Shown piece after piece: positions 28,664-37,779 of a DNA stretch of 37,779 nt. The stretch covers positions 1-37,779 of the forward strand of contig JAUXCW010000005.1 of the NCBI GenBank assembly GCA_030618705.1. Reading direction: 5' to 3'. Both the position numbers and the translations under genes were made by a program. The notes below the pieces were generated by a model. That model did not search any database, had not been told where the DNA came from, and worked only from the letters and a program-made list of their open reading frames with translations. The first letter of the stretch is position 1. Every line of letters begins with the position of its first letter. Origin of the DNA: Gammaproteobacteria bacterium (lineage in GTDB: Bacteria; Pseudomonadota; Gammaproteobacteria; Pseudomonadales; JAHEGP01).

Positions 28664-30925
28664 TTAATGCGGCAACCGCGGCGTCTCGCCCCGCGGCTGG
28701 TCGACGAATATCGGTGAGGACCAGGCGCGCTCGGACACGGGTGCCAGGCAGTCATCGCTGAAATCGGTGCGGTAGTCGCCGTAGCAGGGATCCATGGATA
28801 CCAGTTCTCCTGCCTTGTTGAGCTTTGCTCTCAGGTTGGCGCCGTTTATGGCCGGGGTAGCTGCCTGTAGCGCGCGCACATAATAGAGGCTGTCCCGGCC
28901 GTCTTTGCGATAGTCCGGATCTTCAAACCGCACTATACAGCCCTGTGGATCACCGGGGCACTCAAGCCGCAGCCATGGATCCTCGATCAACTCATCCACC
29001 GGTTCGGAAGGATAGCTCTGGGGGCGTATCCGTACCACCTCGATGGCGGTGATGACTTCCCGCTCGTCGTCCGGATGGTAGCATTCCCCGGCGCAGAGAT
29101 AATCCAGTCGTTCGGGGCTCAGCCCGTCCACCGCATCCGCCGGGCAACCCGGTTTCTGATTGAAAGCGCCCACCGCCCGAACCTCGAATATCGGGTTTTC
29201 TGCCATGCTCGTCCCCGAGCCCATGGGCAGTTGACCCGAGGGGGAATTGAGCAGGTCGAACCACAGCAGCATGCGTGGTCCGGAGGTGCCATAAACTTCC
29301 TTGCGTTTTAGGCCGGCCCAGATATCTTCGCGGCGGCGGCTGTCGGCGTGTACCGCGACGATGCCGCCGGGGTAGAGAAAGCTCTGCATTCGCTCCATGT
29401 CGGGAATCGGGGTGCTGCTTACGACACGTTGGGGCATCTGCGAGTCTTCGGACTCTCCAGCCAGGGACACAAGCCCGCCGTAAAAATCGCTACGGGGCCC
29501 GGTCACCAGTGTCATCTTGCGCCGCTGGTATTGTTTGTATCCCGTGCCGGGCCTTGAGGTGTGGTCGTCGGTCGAGGCGATAAAGCCGAAACGAAAGCGC
29601 AGGGGCTTGCCCTGCTTATCGACTTCGTCGAAATTGCTGATGGCCATGGCGTACTGGGAGCTTTCCGTGAACACCTGGTTGAAGGCCGGCTTGAAACAGT
29701 CGGTACACTGGCCACACTGCTGCCAGTCTTCGGCATGGGTGTCCGGGAACACGCCGAGGTAGGCACTGCCCGCCTCCACGGCATATTGCCGCGCCAGTTC
29801 TACCCGGGATTCGCATTCAGTCTCGCTCAAGCCCTCGCAGCGATTGCGCATGATCTCACCGGCCTGCCAACAGCAGGGGATATAACTGCCTTGCGGTTCA
29901 GGGCAGCTGAGACTGTCATCGGCATTGGCGATAGCCTGATGCAGGGGGCGGTACTCTTCGCTGTTGCCGTGTCCGGACATGACTTCCAGCAGGGGTTGGC
30001 GCTGATCGTCGTGGTATTTCCGCGCCAGGGCTTTATCCCAGCTGGCGGCGGGCGGCGTATAGGAACCCCAGGAGTTGCCGTGGGGGATGACCATGTGCTC
30101 GAAGCCCCACTCGTCCAACTTGCGATACAGGATATCCGGCGAGGGCGCGTTCTCAAAGCAGTCCGCGGGCAGGTCGCGGGTGTTGGCCTGTGTGTCGCAG
30201 CCGGGCACTTCGGCGATATCGTCCAGCAGGCGCAGCAGGTTTGCATAGGATTTCCAGTTGAGCGGATCGATGTAGCGACCGCCTCCGGCCCGGCGGGACA
30301 GGGCAAACACACCGAGGTCGTCAGGGGTGGCGCGGGCGCTGATGGGGCGCAGGGGCAACTCATCGTCAGCGATTCCCGGAAAGATCACGTTCTTGTGGCC
30401 CCAGTGGGCGTTGGCCGCGGTGGACATCTGGGTCCATTCCCAGCCGGCGAAGGCGACCAGGTCCGGGTTATCCGCATCGGCGCTGGCGTTGCAGGCCCGC
30501 ACGGTGTCTTTGGTGGCCTGCCAGTGTTTGGGCGTCAGCCCCTCAGCATGATCGTTATAGCTAAAGAAATCCAGTTTGCCGCAGTAGCGGGCGAAGTCGC
30601 AGGCATCGGCAACGGTATGCAGGCCCTGTTGGCCCATAATGGGGAGCTCCATGACGAAGGCATCCACCGAGTAGGTGCTGTGAACATGCAGGTCGCCAAA
30701 CAAAATTTGCCTGGCCTCTGTCTTGCCAATGGAAGCGGCAGCGGATTCCCGGGCGGATTGACGTTTCTCTAACGATGTCGAGGGCAGTGCGCTGCCGGTG
30801 ACTGTGCCGGCGGGGTGGGGGTCGCCACCGCAAGACGAGAGCGTGGCTAGCAGGGCCAGCATGAGTGGAATAGATGCTTTGTTCAGAAGTTTGCCCATGG
30901 TGCACCTGTAGAAATGCAGTGACAA
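28664..30925 (-). CDS. DUF3604-domain lipoprotein (PHP-like N-terminal motif)
   Basis: Lipobox-like [90 protein letters not shown]. Confidence 0.9.
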   Translation of the reverse strand: MSLHFYRCTMGKLLNKASIPLMLALLATLSSCGGDPHPAGTVTGSALPSTSLEKRQSARESAAASIGKTEARQILFGDLHVHSTYSVDAFVMELPIMGQQGLHTVADACDFARYCGKLDFFSYNDHAEGLTPKHWQATKDTVRACNASADADNPDLVAFAGWEWTQMSTAANAHWGHKNVIFPGIADDELPLRPISARATPDDLGVFALSRRAGGGRYIDPLNWKSYANLLRLLDDIAEVPGCDTQANTRDLPADCFENAPSPDILYRKLDEWGFEHMVIPHGNSWGSYTPPAASWDKALARKYHDDQRQPLLEVMSGHGNSEEYRPLHQAIANADDSLSCPEPQGSYIPCCWQAGEIMRNRCEGLSETECESRVELARQYAVEAGSAYLGVFPDTHAEDWQQCGQCTDCFKPAFNQVFTESSQYAMAISNFDEVDKQGKPLRFRFGFIASTDDHTSRPGTGYKQYQRRKMTLVTGPRSDFYGGLVSLAGESEDSQMPQRVVSSTPIPDMERMQSFLYPGGIVAVHADSRRREDIWAGLKRKEVYGTSGPRMLLWFDLLNSPSGQLPMGSGTSMAENPIFEVRAVGAFNQKPGCPADAVDGLSPERLDYLCAGECYHPDDEREVITAIEVVRIRPQSYPSEPVDELIEDPWLRLECPGDPQGCIVRFEDPDYRKDGRDSLYYVRALQAATPAINGANLRAKLNKAGELVSMDPCYGDYRTDFSDDCLAPVSERAWSSPIFVDQPRGETPRLPH

Positions 30926-30976
30926 AGAAGATGTTATGCAGTATAGTTACACATGTCAATCGGTTAGGAAATATTT

Positions 30977-31588
30977 ATGAGTCGTAGCGGAGCAAAGCGA
31001 AGAACCCAGGCAGAGCGGCGAGCGGAATCCAGTCAGGCGGTATTGGATAGTGCTTGCAGGCTTTTCGGAGAAAAGGGTTATGCGGACACGTCTCTGGAGG
31101 AGATTGCCAGGGATTGCGGACTGACAATTCGCCCTATTTATCACTACTTCGGCAACAAGAAAGCCCTGTTCGCCGCGGTCAACGATGTCATGGATGAACG
31201 TATCGTCGCCAGTATGGATGTCGGCACTGATAGGGAGCGGGGAGCGGGTATTCTCGCCAATTGGCGTGCCTTTCTCAATCTGTGTGACGACCCGGGATTC
31301 CGGCGCATCGTGTTGGTGGACGGTCCCAATATTCTCGGCCGTGAACGCTGGTCTACCACCGCCGTCAGCGAGAAAGCCCGTTCGGTACTGGGTGCCGGCG
31401 AGCAATCCGATTCCATACAGCAATATCGCGTGATGCTGTTCAACCGGGTGATTATGGGAGCATTCACTGAGGCCGCGCTAATGATTGCGGCGTCCGATGA
31501 CATCGTGCTGGCTCGCAGTGAGGCAGAGCGGCTGATGGCCACGCTGTTTTCTGATTTCCGGGAGTATTTGAACCCTGGAAAAAAATGA
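30977..31588 (+). CDS. TetR/AcrR-family transcriptional regulator
   Basis: RRAESSQAVLDSACRLFGEKGYADTSLEEIARDCGLTIRPIYHYFGNKKALFAAV helix-turn-helix. Confidence 0.95.
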   Translation: MSRSGAKRRTQAERRAESSQAVLDSACRLFGEKGYADTSLEEIARDCGLTIRPIYHYFGNKKALFAAVNDVMDERIVASMDVGTDRERGAGILANWRAFLNLCDDPGFRRIVLVDGPNILGRERWSTTAVSEKARSVLGAGEQSDSIQQYRVMLFNRVIMGAFTEAALMIAASDDIVLARSEAERLMATLFSDFREYLNPGKK

Positions 31589-31620
31589 AACTGACCTGTT
31601 GGTAAAGAGGAGAGGCAATT

Positions 31621-31781
31621 GTGGCCAGGGTAATTATTAGTGGTAGCGCTTCAGGTATTGGCCTTGCCGCCAAAGAAAAACTGGAATCACAGGGTGATCG
31701 TGTTATTGGTATCGATATCTGCGACGCAAGGCCATGTCGGCTTTTGACGGCGGACGTGATCCTTATCTTGTGCTCAGGATA
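31621..31781 (+). pseudogene. 5' remnant of a short-chain dehydrogenase/reductase, interrupted by IS66-derived sequence
   Basis: GTG start after AAGAGGAGAG; VARVIISGSASGIGLAAKEKLESQGDRVIGIDICDA (TGxxxGIG-like Rossmann motif), after which SDR similarity stops near IS66-like sequence; a stop follows at about 31795. Confidence 0.8.
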
Positions 31782-32054
31782 ATGATCCCAGCAACCCAAC
31801 AGCGTAATACCCTGCGCTTCGCACACAGCTTGTGACCCAACTCAAGTTCCACCAGAGCTGCTAGACCTCGGTAAGATTTTCGAAAGTCGACAGGATCCCG
31901 ATACAGATACACACGGCTTCTCTCCTTGCAGGGACGCAGTACGGATTCACAGCCAGGTACTCGCCAGTTGCTGTGCCAACTGAACGTTATCGTCACGGAT
32001 TCCTTCCAGCGCAATACCATTGGGTAGGCGAAGGGCCAAGCCGGGGGCCCGTGC
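31782..32054 (-). mobile_element. IS66-family remnant: tnpA 3' end and tnpB 5' end joined to a short tnpC-like piece
   Basis: Minus-strand translations: RPCKERSRVYLYRDPVDFRKSYRGLAALVELELGHKL (TnpB-like) and AVCEAQGITLLGCWDH (TnpC-like), with the join near 31830. Confidence 0.8.
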
Positions 32055-32262
32055 CATCAATTTCAGTTATTCAGAGGGCCGTTCTGTCGTTTTCCGCCGT
32101 CATCCTACTATGCCTGGGCGACTCAACGGTACCATGTATAGGGTCATTCGATCTATCCAGGATTGAACGCAAAACGGGATAGGTGGCGGGCCGCAAAGTC
32201 CTGGGAGCGGCCGCCAGGTCGGGAAATCAAGAGGTAACCGAAATCTATTCAGTAGCTGAATT

Positions 32263-32733
32263 CTACATTGGATCACCCAGCGCTTCCTTCGGGTCGCCCG
32301 GCATCTCGATCAGCTCGACTGTGACGCCGTCTGGGTCGAGCACGTAGATAACCTCGACGCCAAAGTCCGGGTGTTTGACATGGGAAGATTTAATCATATC
32401 GAAGCCCTCCGCCTCGAGCTGCTCCAGCATCTCGGTGAGGCCCTCTACTCGCAGCGCCATGTGGGTGAGGCCCCGACAATTCATTGGCCGTGGCACAGGC
32501 CCATCCTCGTGCCCCGGTGAGATGTAGTGTAGAAGCTCGATCCGTACTCCGTCACGCTCGAGAAATCGGGAATGTAGTTCGAGATTGTCCAGGCCGACCA
32601 ACCGGGCCGAGTCTTCATCTGAGACGATCAGTTTAGTGAGTGGCTTGAAGCCGAGTAGGTCGCGATAGAAGCGCATAGAACGCTCCGGATCGGCGACGCA
32701 GATACCGAAGTGAGCGAAGTTTTGTACAGGCAT
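32263..32733 (-). CDS. VOC-family protein (glyoxalase/bleomycin resistance superfamily)
   Basis: FAHFGICVADPERSMRFYRDLLGFKPL...LTHMALRVEGLTEMLEQLEAEGFDMI...YVLDPDGVTVELIEMPG; lies between IS remnants. Confidence 0.92.
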   Translation of the reverse strand: MPVQNFAHFGICVADPERSMRFYRDLLGFKPLTKLIVSDEDSARLVGLDNLELHSRFLERDGVRIELLHYISPGHEDGPVPRPMNCRGLTHMALRVEGLTEMLEQLEAEGFDMIKSSHVKHPDFGVEVIYVLDPDGVTVELIEMPGDPKEALGDPM

Positions 32734-32844
32734 GATGTGAATGTCCTCTTGTAGAATCCAGATGGAATTGAGATTATAAATCCTACACCAAATCGTACCC
32801 GGAGTCGATTTGGGTAGGCCTTTTTGTGTCGAAGTACTAAACCG

Positions 32845-33300
32845 CTCGCGCGTTCACTACGGTGCCCGAAGCTGGGACAAGCCACGCCGGGTGATTGTCA
32901 AAGCCGAGCACAGTTCTCATGGTTCCACCCCCGGTTTGTGGTGACCAAGCTGCCACAGACGGATCGATTCCTGTATGACAAGGTCTACTGCGGCAGAGGG
33001 GATATGGAAAACCGCATTGTGGATCAGCAATTGGACTTGTTCGCCAAACGAACCTCCGCTTTTCCTTGGTGGCCGAATCAGTTTCAGCAATTGCTGTCGG
33101 GTTTGGCCTATACCTTGTTTGAAGGATTACGGCGCAAGGCGCTGGATAAAACATCGCTGGTAAAAGCCTGCCCGAACACCATAAGATTGAAGCTGTTGAA
33201 GATCGGTACCGTTGTAATTCGCAACACCCGTCGTATCCGAATCCTGATGAGCAGCGCGTGCCCGCACCAGGATTTGTTCCGCACTGTCGCCTTCCGCTGA
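32845..33300 (+). pseudogene. IS1380-family transposase C-terminal remnant, frameshifted
   Basis: HPRFVVTKLPQTDRFLYDKVYCGRGDMENRIVDQQLDLFAKRTSAFPWWPNQFQQLLSGLAYTLFEGLRRKAL...TIRLKLLKIGTVVIRNTRRIRILMSSACPHQDLF; upstream ARSWDKPRRVIVKAE lies in another frame. Confidence 0.85.
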
Positions 33301-33412
33301 ACTCCTCATAACCCCCAAAGAGTACTGCCCCGGCACGTTGATAAACAATGGGGTTGGGGGAGGTGTGCCTGAAAAACCTTATCTCACCCAGAAATGATCA
33401 AATCTTGAGCAG

Positions 33413-33430
33413 ATGCACCACGTGGTGCAT
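33413..33430. repeat. 18-bp perfect palindrome ATGCACCACGTGGTGCAT
   Basis: Sequence equals its own reverse complement. Confidence 0.95.
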
Positions 33431-33495
33431 TGATGTGAGTGAAGCGACGGAATTTGCCCGCATCCTATTCACTCATGCAACATGAGGGCTAGGCA

Positions 33496-33966
33496 TCGGT
33501 AAGTTTTTCGAAAGTCGACAGAATCCCGATACAGATACACACGGCTTCTCTCCTTGCAGGGACGCAGTATCGGATTCACAGCCAGGTACTCGCCAGTTGT
33601 TGTGCCAACTGAATGTTATCGTCACGGATTCCTTCCAGCGCAATGCCATTGGCCAGGCGAAGGGTCAAGCCCGGGGGCCCGTGCATTTACGCACCGGCAC
33701 AAAACCGGGCCCGGGTTTATCCAGGCTGCCAGGCGCCGCCGGTCTCAATTTATGTTTCCAATAGGTAAAGCGGCTCTTAACCAGGTCGTGCTCGCGGCAG
33801 TAAGCTGCCTGGTTTTGGCCTGAGTTTTCCACGCTTCAAGATGGAACCGTCACTGGGCAGATGGATCGTCGGCTGCAGTCATCATTATTCCCCTCGTGAC
33901 GTGTCGAGGGGATATTATTCACCAACCTGTCAGGGGAAAAAGTACGTGGCTTTAATTGGCGCTTAC
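33496..33966 (-). mobile_element. IS66-family remnant: left end, tnpA and start of tnpB
   Basis: On the minus strand it begins GTAAGCGCC (33966), an IS66-like terminus; AYCREHDLVKSRFTYWKHKLRPAAPGSLDKPGPGFVPVR resembles TnpA; shares about 190 bp with 31868-32054. Confidence 0.85.
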
Positions 33967-35567
<1,601 letters not shown>

Positions 35568-35819
35568 TGGTCTTGCTCCCAGTGGGTAAACCCAATCATT
35601 GCATAAATTATGTTGATTCGTAATCAAGCAGCATGCTTCAACCTGTCCAGGTAATGCAACAACTCGGATTTGGTCGCTGCGTTGGCGCTCATCGTCAGAT
35701 GTAACTCCGAAACTTGAGCTATAAGCTTTACTCCACGGACAACCGCATGAGGTTTGTCGACACTCTGTAACCAGTATTGATACTGCTTGGCAGGAGCCCC
35801 CGGCGCTCCCCGGCCTTTT

Positions 35820-36662
35820 TCAGATAGCGGCATTGGCCAGCACGGCTCGCATACTGTCGCCAATCCGCCCTGCAGCTTCATTTGCAGGCAAGCCCATTAA
35901 TTCGCCGTTGAATACCTCAACGCTGAGGGGAACTCTCACGCCGGACTGCCAGAGTGCTTTGATAACAGCAACGGAATCGCTACTGCCCTGCCCGGGCAGG
36001 AGTCGAGCGACAGCGGTTTCTTCAAATATGTCGTCCCAGGGATCGGCAGCAACATCGTTGAATTGCATGGCGCCGATCAGTGTGGAATCCAGCTCGGCGA
36101 GTTGTTCGATCATGCCGCCACTGCGAAAATGGTGCCAGGTATCGATATTGACGCCGCAGTTGCGCTGACCGGTGGCCTTGACCAGCTCCAGTGCAGATTG
36201 CAGTTTACCGATGGGCGACCAGGGTAAAAATTCAACGGTAACCGTCAGCTCATGGGCGCGGGCGCGTTCACACAGCGCCGCCAGGTGATCAATAACTTCC
36301 TGTTTGGTAAAGGGGTCATCGGTGGCCTGAACCACATTGAGCGTGCTTGCCCCCAGGGCATCGGCGAGCCGGAAAAAATCATCGGCCGTGTAAGCGGCAA
36401 AGGCACTCGCCAGGCCCGCATTGGCGGGATCAATTGGCAACCATGAACACATCGGATCGAGCTCGGTAATAGTCAGCTGGTTATCGGCCAGGATAATACG
36501 CAAATCCTGTTCGCTTAAACCACTCTCCAGGGCCGCGTCAAACAAGGTCGGCCACATAGTGATCGTACGGAAACCGGCGCTGGCGGCGGCTTCGGCCAAG
36601 CCGCGAAAGTCTGCCTGTATCAGGGAGCCGCAGCATAGGCCCAGCTCGTCGGGCTTATACAT
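35820..36662 (-). CDS. Sugar phosphate isomerase/epimerase-like TIM-barrel protein
   Basis: LTVTVEFLPWSPIGKLQSALELVKATGQRNCGVNIDTWHHFRSGGMIEQLAELD...MQFNDVAADP...VPLSVEVFNGELMGLPANEAA; probable ATG at 36662. Confidence 0.87.
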   Translation of the reverse strand: MYKPDELGLCCGSLIQADFRGLAEAAASAGFRTITMWPTLFDAALESGLSEQDLRIILADNQLTITELDPMCSWLPIDPANAGLASAFAAYTADDFFRLADALGASTLNVVQATDDPFTKQEVIDHLAALCERARAHELTVTVEFLPWSPIGKLQSALELVKATGQRNCGVNIDTWHHFRSGGMIEQLAELDSTLIGAMQFNDVAADPWDDIFEETAVARLLPGQGSSDSVAVIKALWQSGVRVPLSVEVFNGELMGLPANEAAGRIGDSMRAVLANAAI

Positions 36663-36752
36663 ATCAAAACTCCTCAATTATGGCTCTGCGCAGACTTGTG
36701 TTCCGGGGCAAGCTGGGGGATTTGAACATTAAATTCTTCCATTACGCGCCTC

Positions 36753-37238
36753 CTATGAGACCTCTCCGGCTCTCTTTTTCTTTAGGTAATTCAGAGCCGT
36801 TTTCAGACTGATGCTAAATACCCTCAGAGTACCCACATTCGCCCTGTTCTCTTTGGCGCGTTCGCACATTAGCCACCTACCATCAATCTTAACCCACTTA
36901 TCCGTGTATCGACCCAGTGTGCGGAAACTCAGTTTCTTTTTCCGGCCCTTGCCAAGGTGCATATCGGCAACATCGGCAGTACTGATGGCAGTGTCACCCT
37001 TTATGTCAATCAGAACGTTGGCCAGCATATGCTGGGTAGTACCGCAGGTATCCAGAAACTGACGCATCACCTCTACGAAGGCATCACGCCCTTCTTTGGG
37101 CCCCATGCCAACGTTGGATTTGATGTCATCAGTGGTGATGTCGTTAAGTTTGTCCCATTCGCGGTCATCCATGGCCCGCGCGAAACCTACCAACTTTCGA
37201 TAGATTTCTCTTTCAGCCAGGAGGTCTTCCAGGTGCAT
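36753..37238 (-). CDS. SnoaL/NTF2-like protein
   Basis: AEREIYRKLVGFARAMDDREWDKLNDITTDDIKSNVGMGPKEGRDAFVEVMRQFLDTCGTTQHMLANVLIDIKGDTAISTADV...RYTDKWVKIDGRWLMCERA. Confidence 0.85.
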   Translation of the reverse strand: MHLEDLLAEREIYRKLVGFARAMDDREWDKLNDITTDDIKSNVGMGPKEGRDAFVEVMRQFLDTCGTTQHMLANVLIDIKGDTAISTADVADMHLGKGRKKKLSFRTLGRYTDKWVKIDGRWLMCERAKENRANVGTLRVFSISLKTALNYLKKKRAGEVS

Positions 37239-37311
37239 CGTGATTGTCTCCTCACTTAAGCCGAACGCAGGTAGATTATCGCGCTATAGTTTTGTTCACT
37301 AGAAGTGCGCC

Positions 37312-37779
37312 CTAAAAGACATCGGGGTTATCACGGGCGTCCTGACCGCCATCCACCCAGATCATGGTGCCGGTAATAAACGATGCGGCATCGCTCAGCA
37401 AGAAAGAAATAACGCCCGCCATTTCCTCCGCTGTGCCGTTTCTGCCCATGGGAGATGTCATGGTTTCCAGGATGGGCCCCAACTCGGGATCTTCCTTTAA
37501 GGAGTCAACCATCGGCGTGTCTGTCATACCCGGAACACAGGCGGTAATTCGAACACCCAGTGGCGCCCATTCAGAGGCCCGGTGACGAATCAGTCTCGCC
37601 AGCGCATGTTTGGCGTAACGGTAGCCCGCACCTTTATCCATTTCATTGATCATTGCCCTGCACTTGGCCTCATCCCCTTCGAACAGCGCATCTATCATGG
37701 GGTCGTCAAACTCAACGAAGCGTGAGGAAGTTGAGACCAGACAGACCACGCAGGGATTGGGGCGGCCTTCCATGGCGGG
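37312..37779 (-). CDS. Short-chain dehydrogenase/reductase, 5' part beyond window edge
   Basis: YRYAKHALARLIRHRASEWAPLGVRITACVPGMTDTPM (YxxxK), [31 protein letters not shown]; frame stays open to base 37779. Confidence 0.92.
   Translation of the reverse strand, partial: PAMEGRPNPCVVCLVSTSSRFVEFDDPMIDALFEGDEAKCRAMINEMDKGAGYRYAKHALARLIRHRASEWAPLGVRITACVPGMTDTPMVDSLKEDPELGPILETMTSPMGRNGTAEEMAGVISFLLSDAASFITGTMIWVDGGQDARDNPDVF

Noticed and set aside
29561-30772. 403-aa plus-strand ORF
   Set aside because: Antisense to the DUF3604 gene, which has clear family motifs; the ORF is a GC-rich shadow frame with no recognisable domain.
35624-35881. 85-aa minus-strand ORF (…AKQYQYWLQSVDKPHAVVRGVKLIAQVSELHLTMSANAATKSELLHYLDRLKHAA)
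   Set aside because: Its start lies inside the TIM-barrel gene in another frame. The distal part could be a gene fragment, but I recognise no family and cannot support it.

Overview
The window is 37.8 kb of GC-rich, gene-dense proteobacterial DNA. Codon style and gene content suggest a marine-type gammaproteobacterium, but this was not tested. I found about 31 coding regions, mostly oxidoreductases and catabolic genes: a flavin monooxygenase, MBL-fold hydrolase, PQQ/GSDH-type dehydrogenase fused to a diheme cytochrome-like domain, two LLM oxidoreductases, Gfo/Idh/MocA plus TIM-barrel isomerase, several VOC, SRPBCC and NTF2-like proteins, an OYE-type flavin oxidoreductase, MDR dehydrogenases, SDRs and two TetR regulators. 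Phosphoglucomutase and an MscS channel are also present. The most interesting locus is a putative minus-strand operon at 20165-25726: glycyl radical enzyme, radical-SAM activase, Zn-dependent alcohol dehydrogenase, VOC and SRPBCC. A TetR gene diverges from it, and the shared intergenic region holds a 7-bp-arm inverted repeat and a 23-bp tandem repeat. A second notable region, 31.6-34.6 kb, is an SDR gene disrupted by degenerate IS66 and IS1380 remnants that surround an intact-looking VOC gene. Non-coding structure of note: a 36-37 bp direct repeat flanking a lipoprotein gene, and a multi-hairpin intergenic element at about 28445-28582. I recognised no tRNA, rRNA or CRISPR array. All family calls come from reading motifs; no database search was run.
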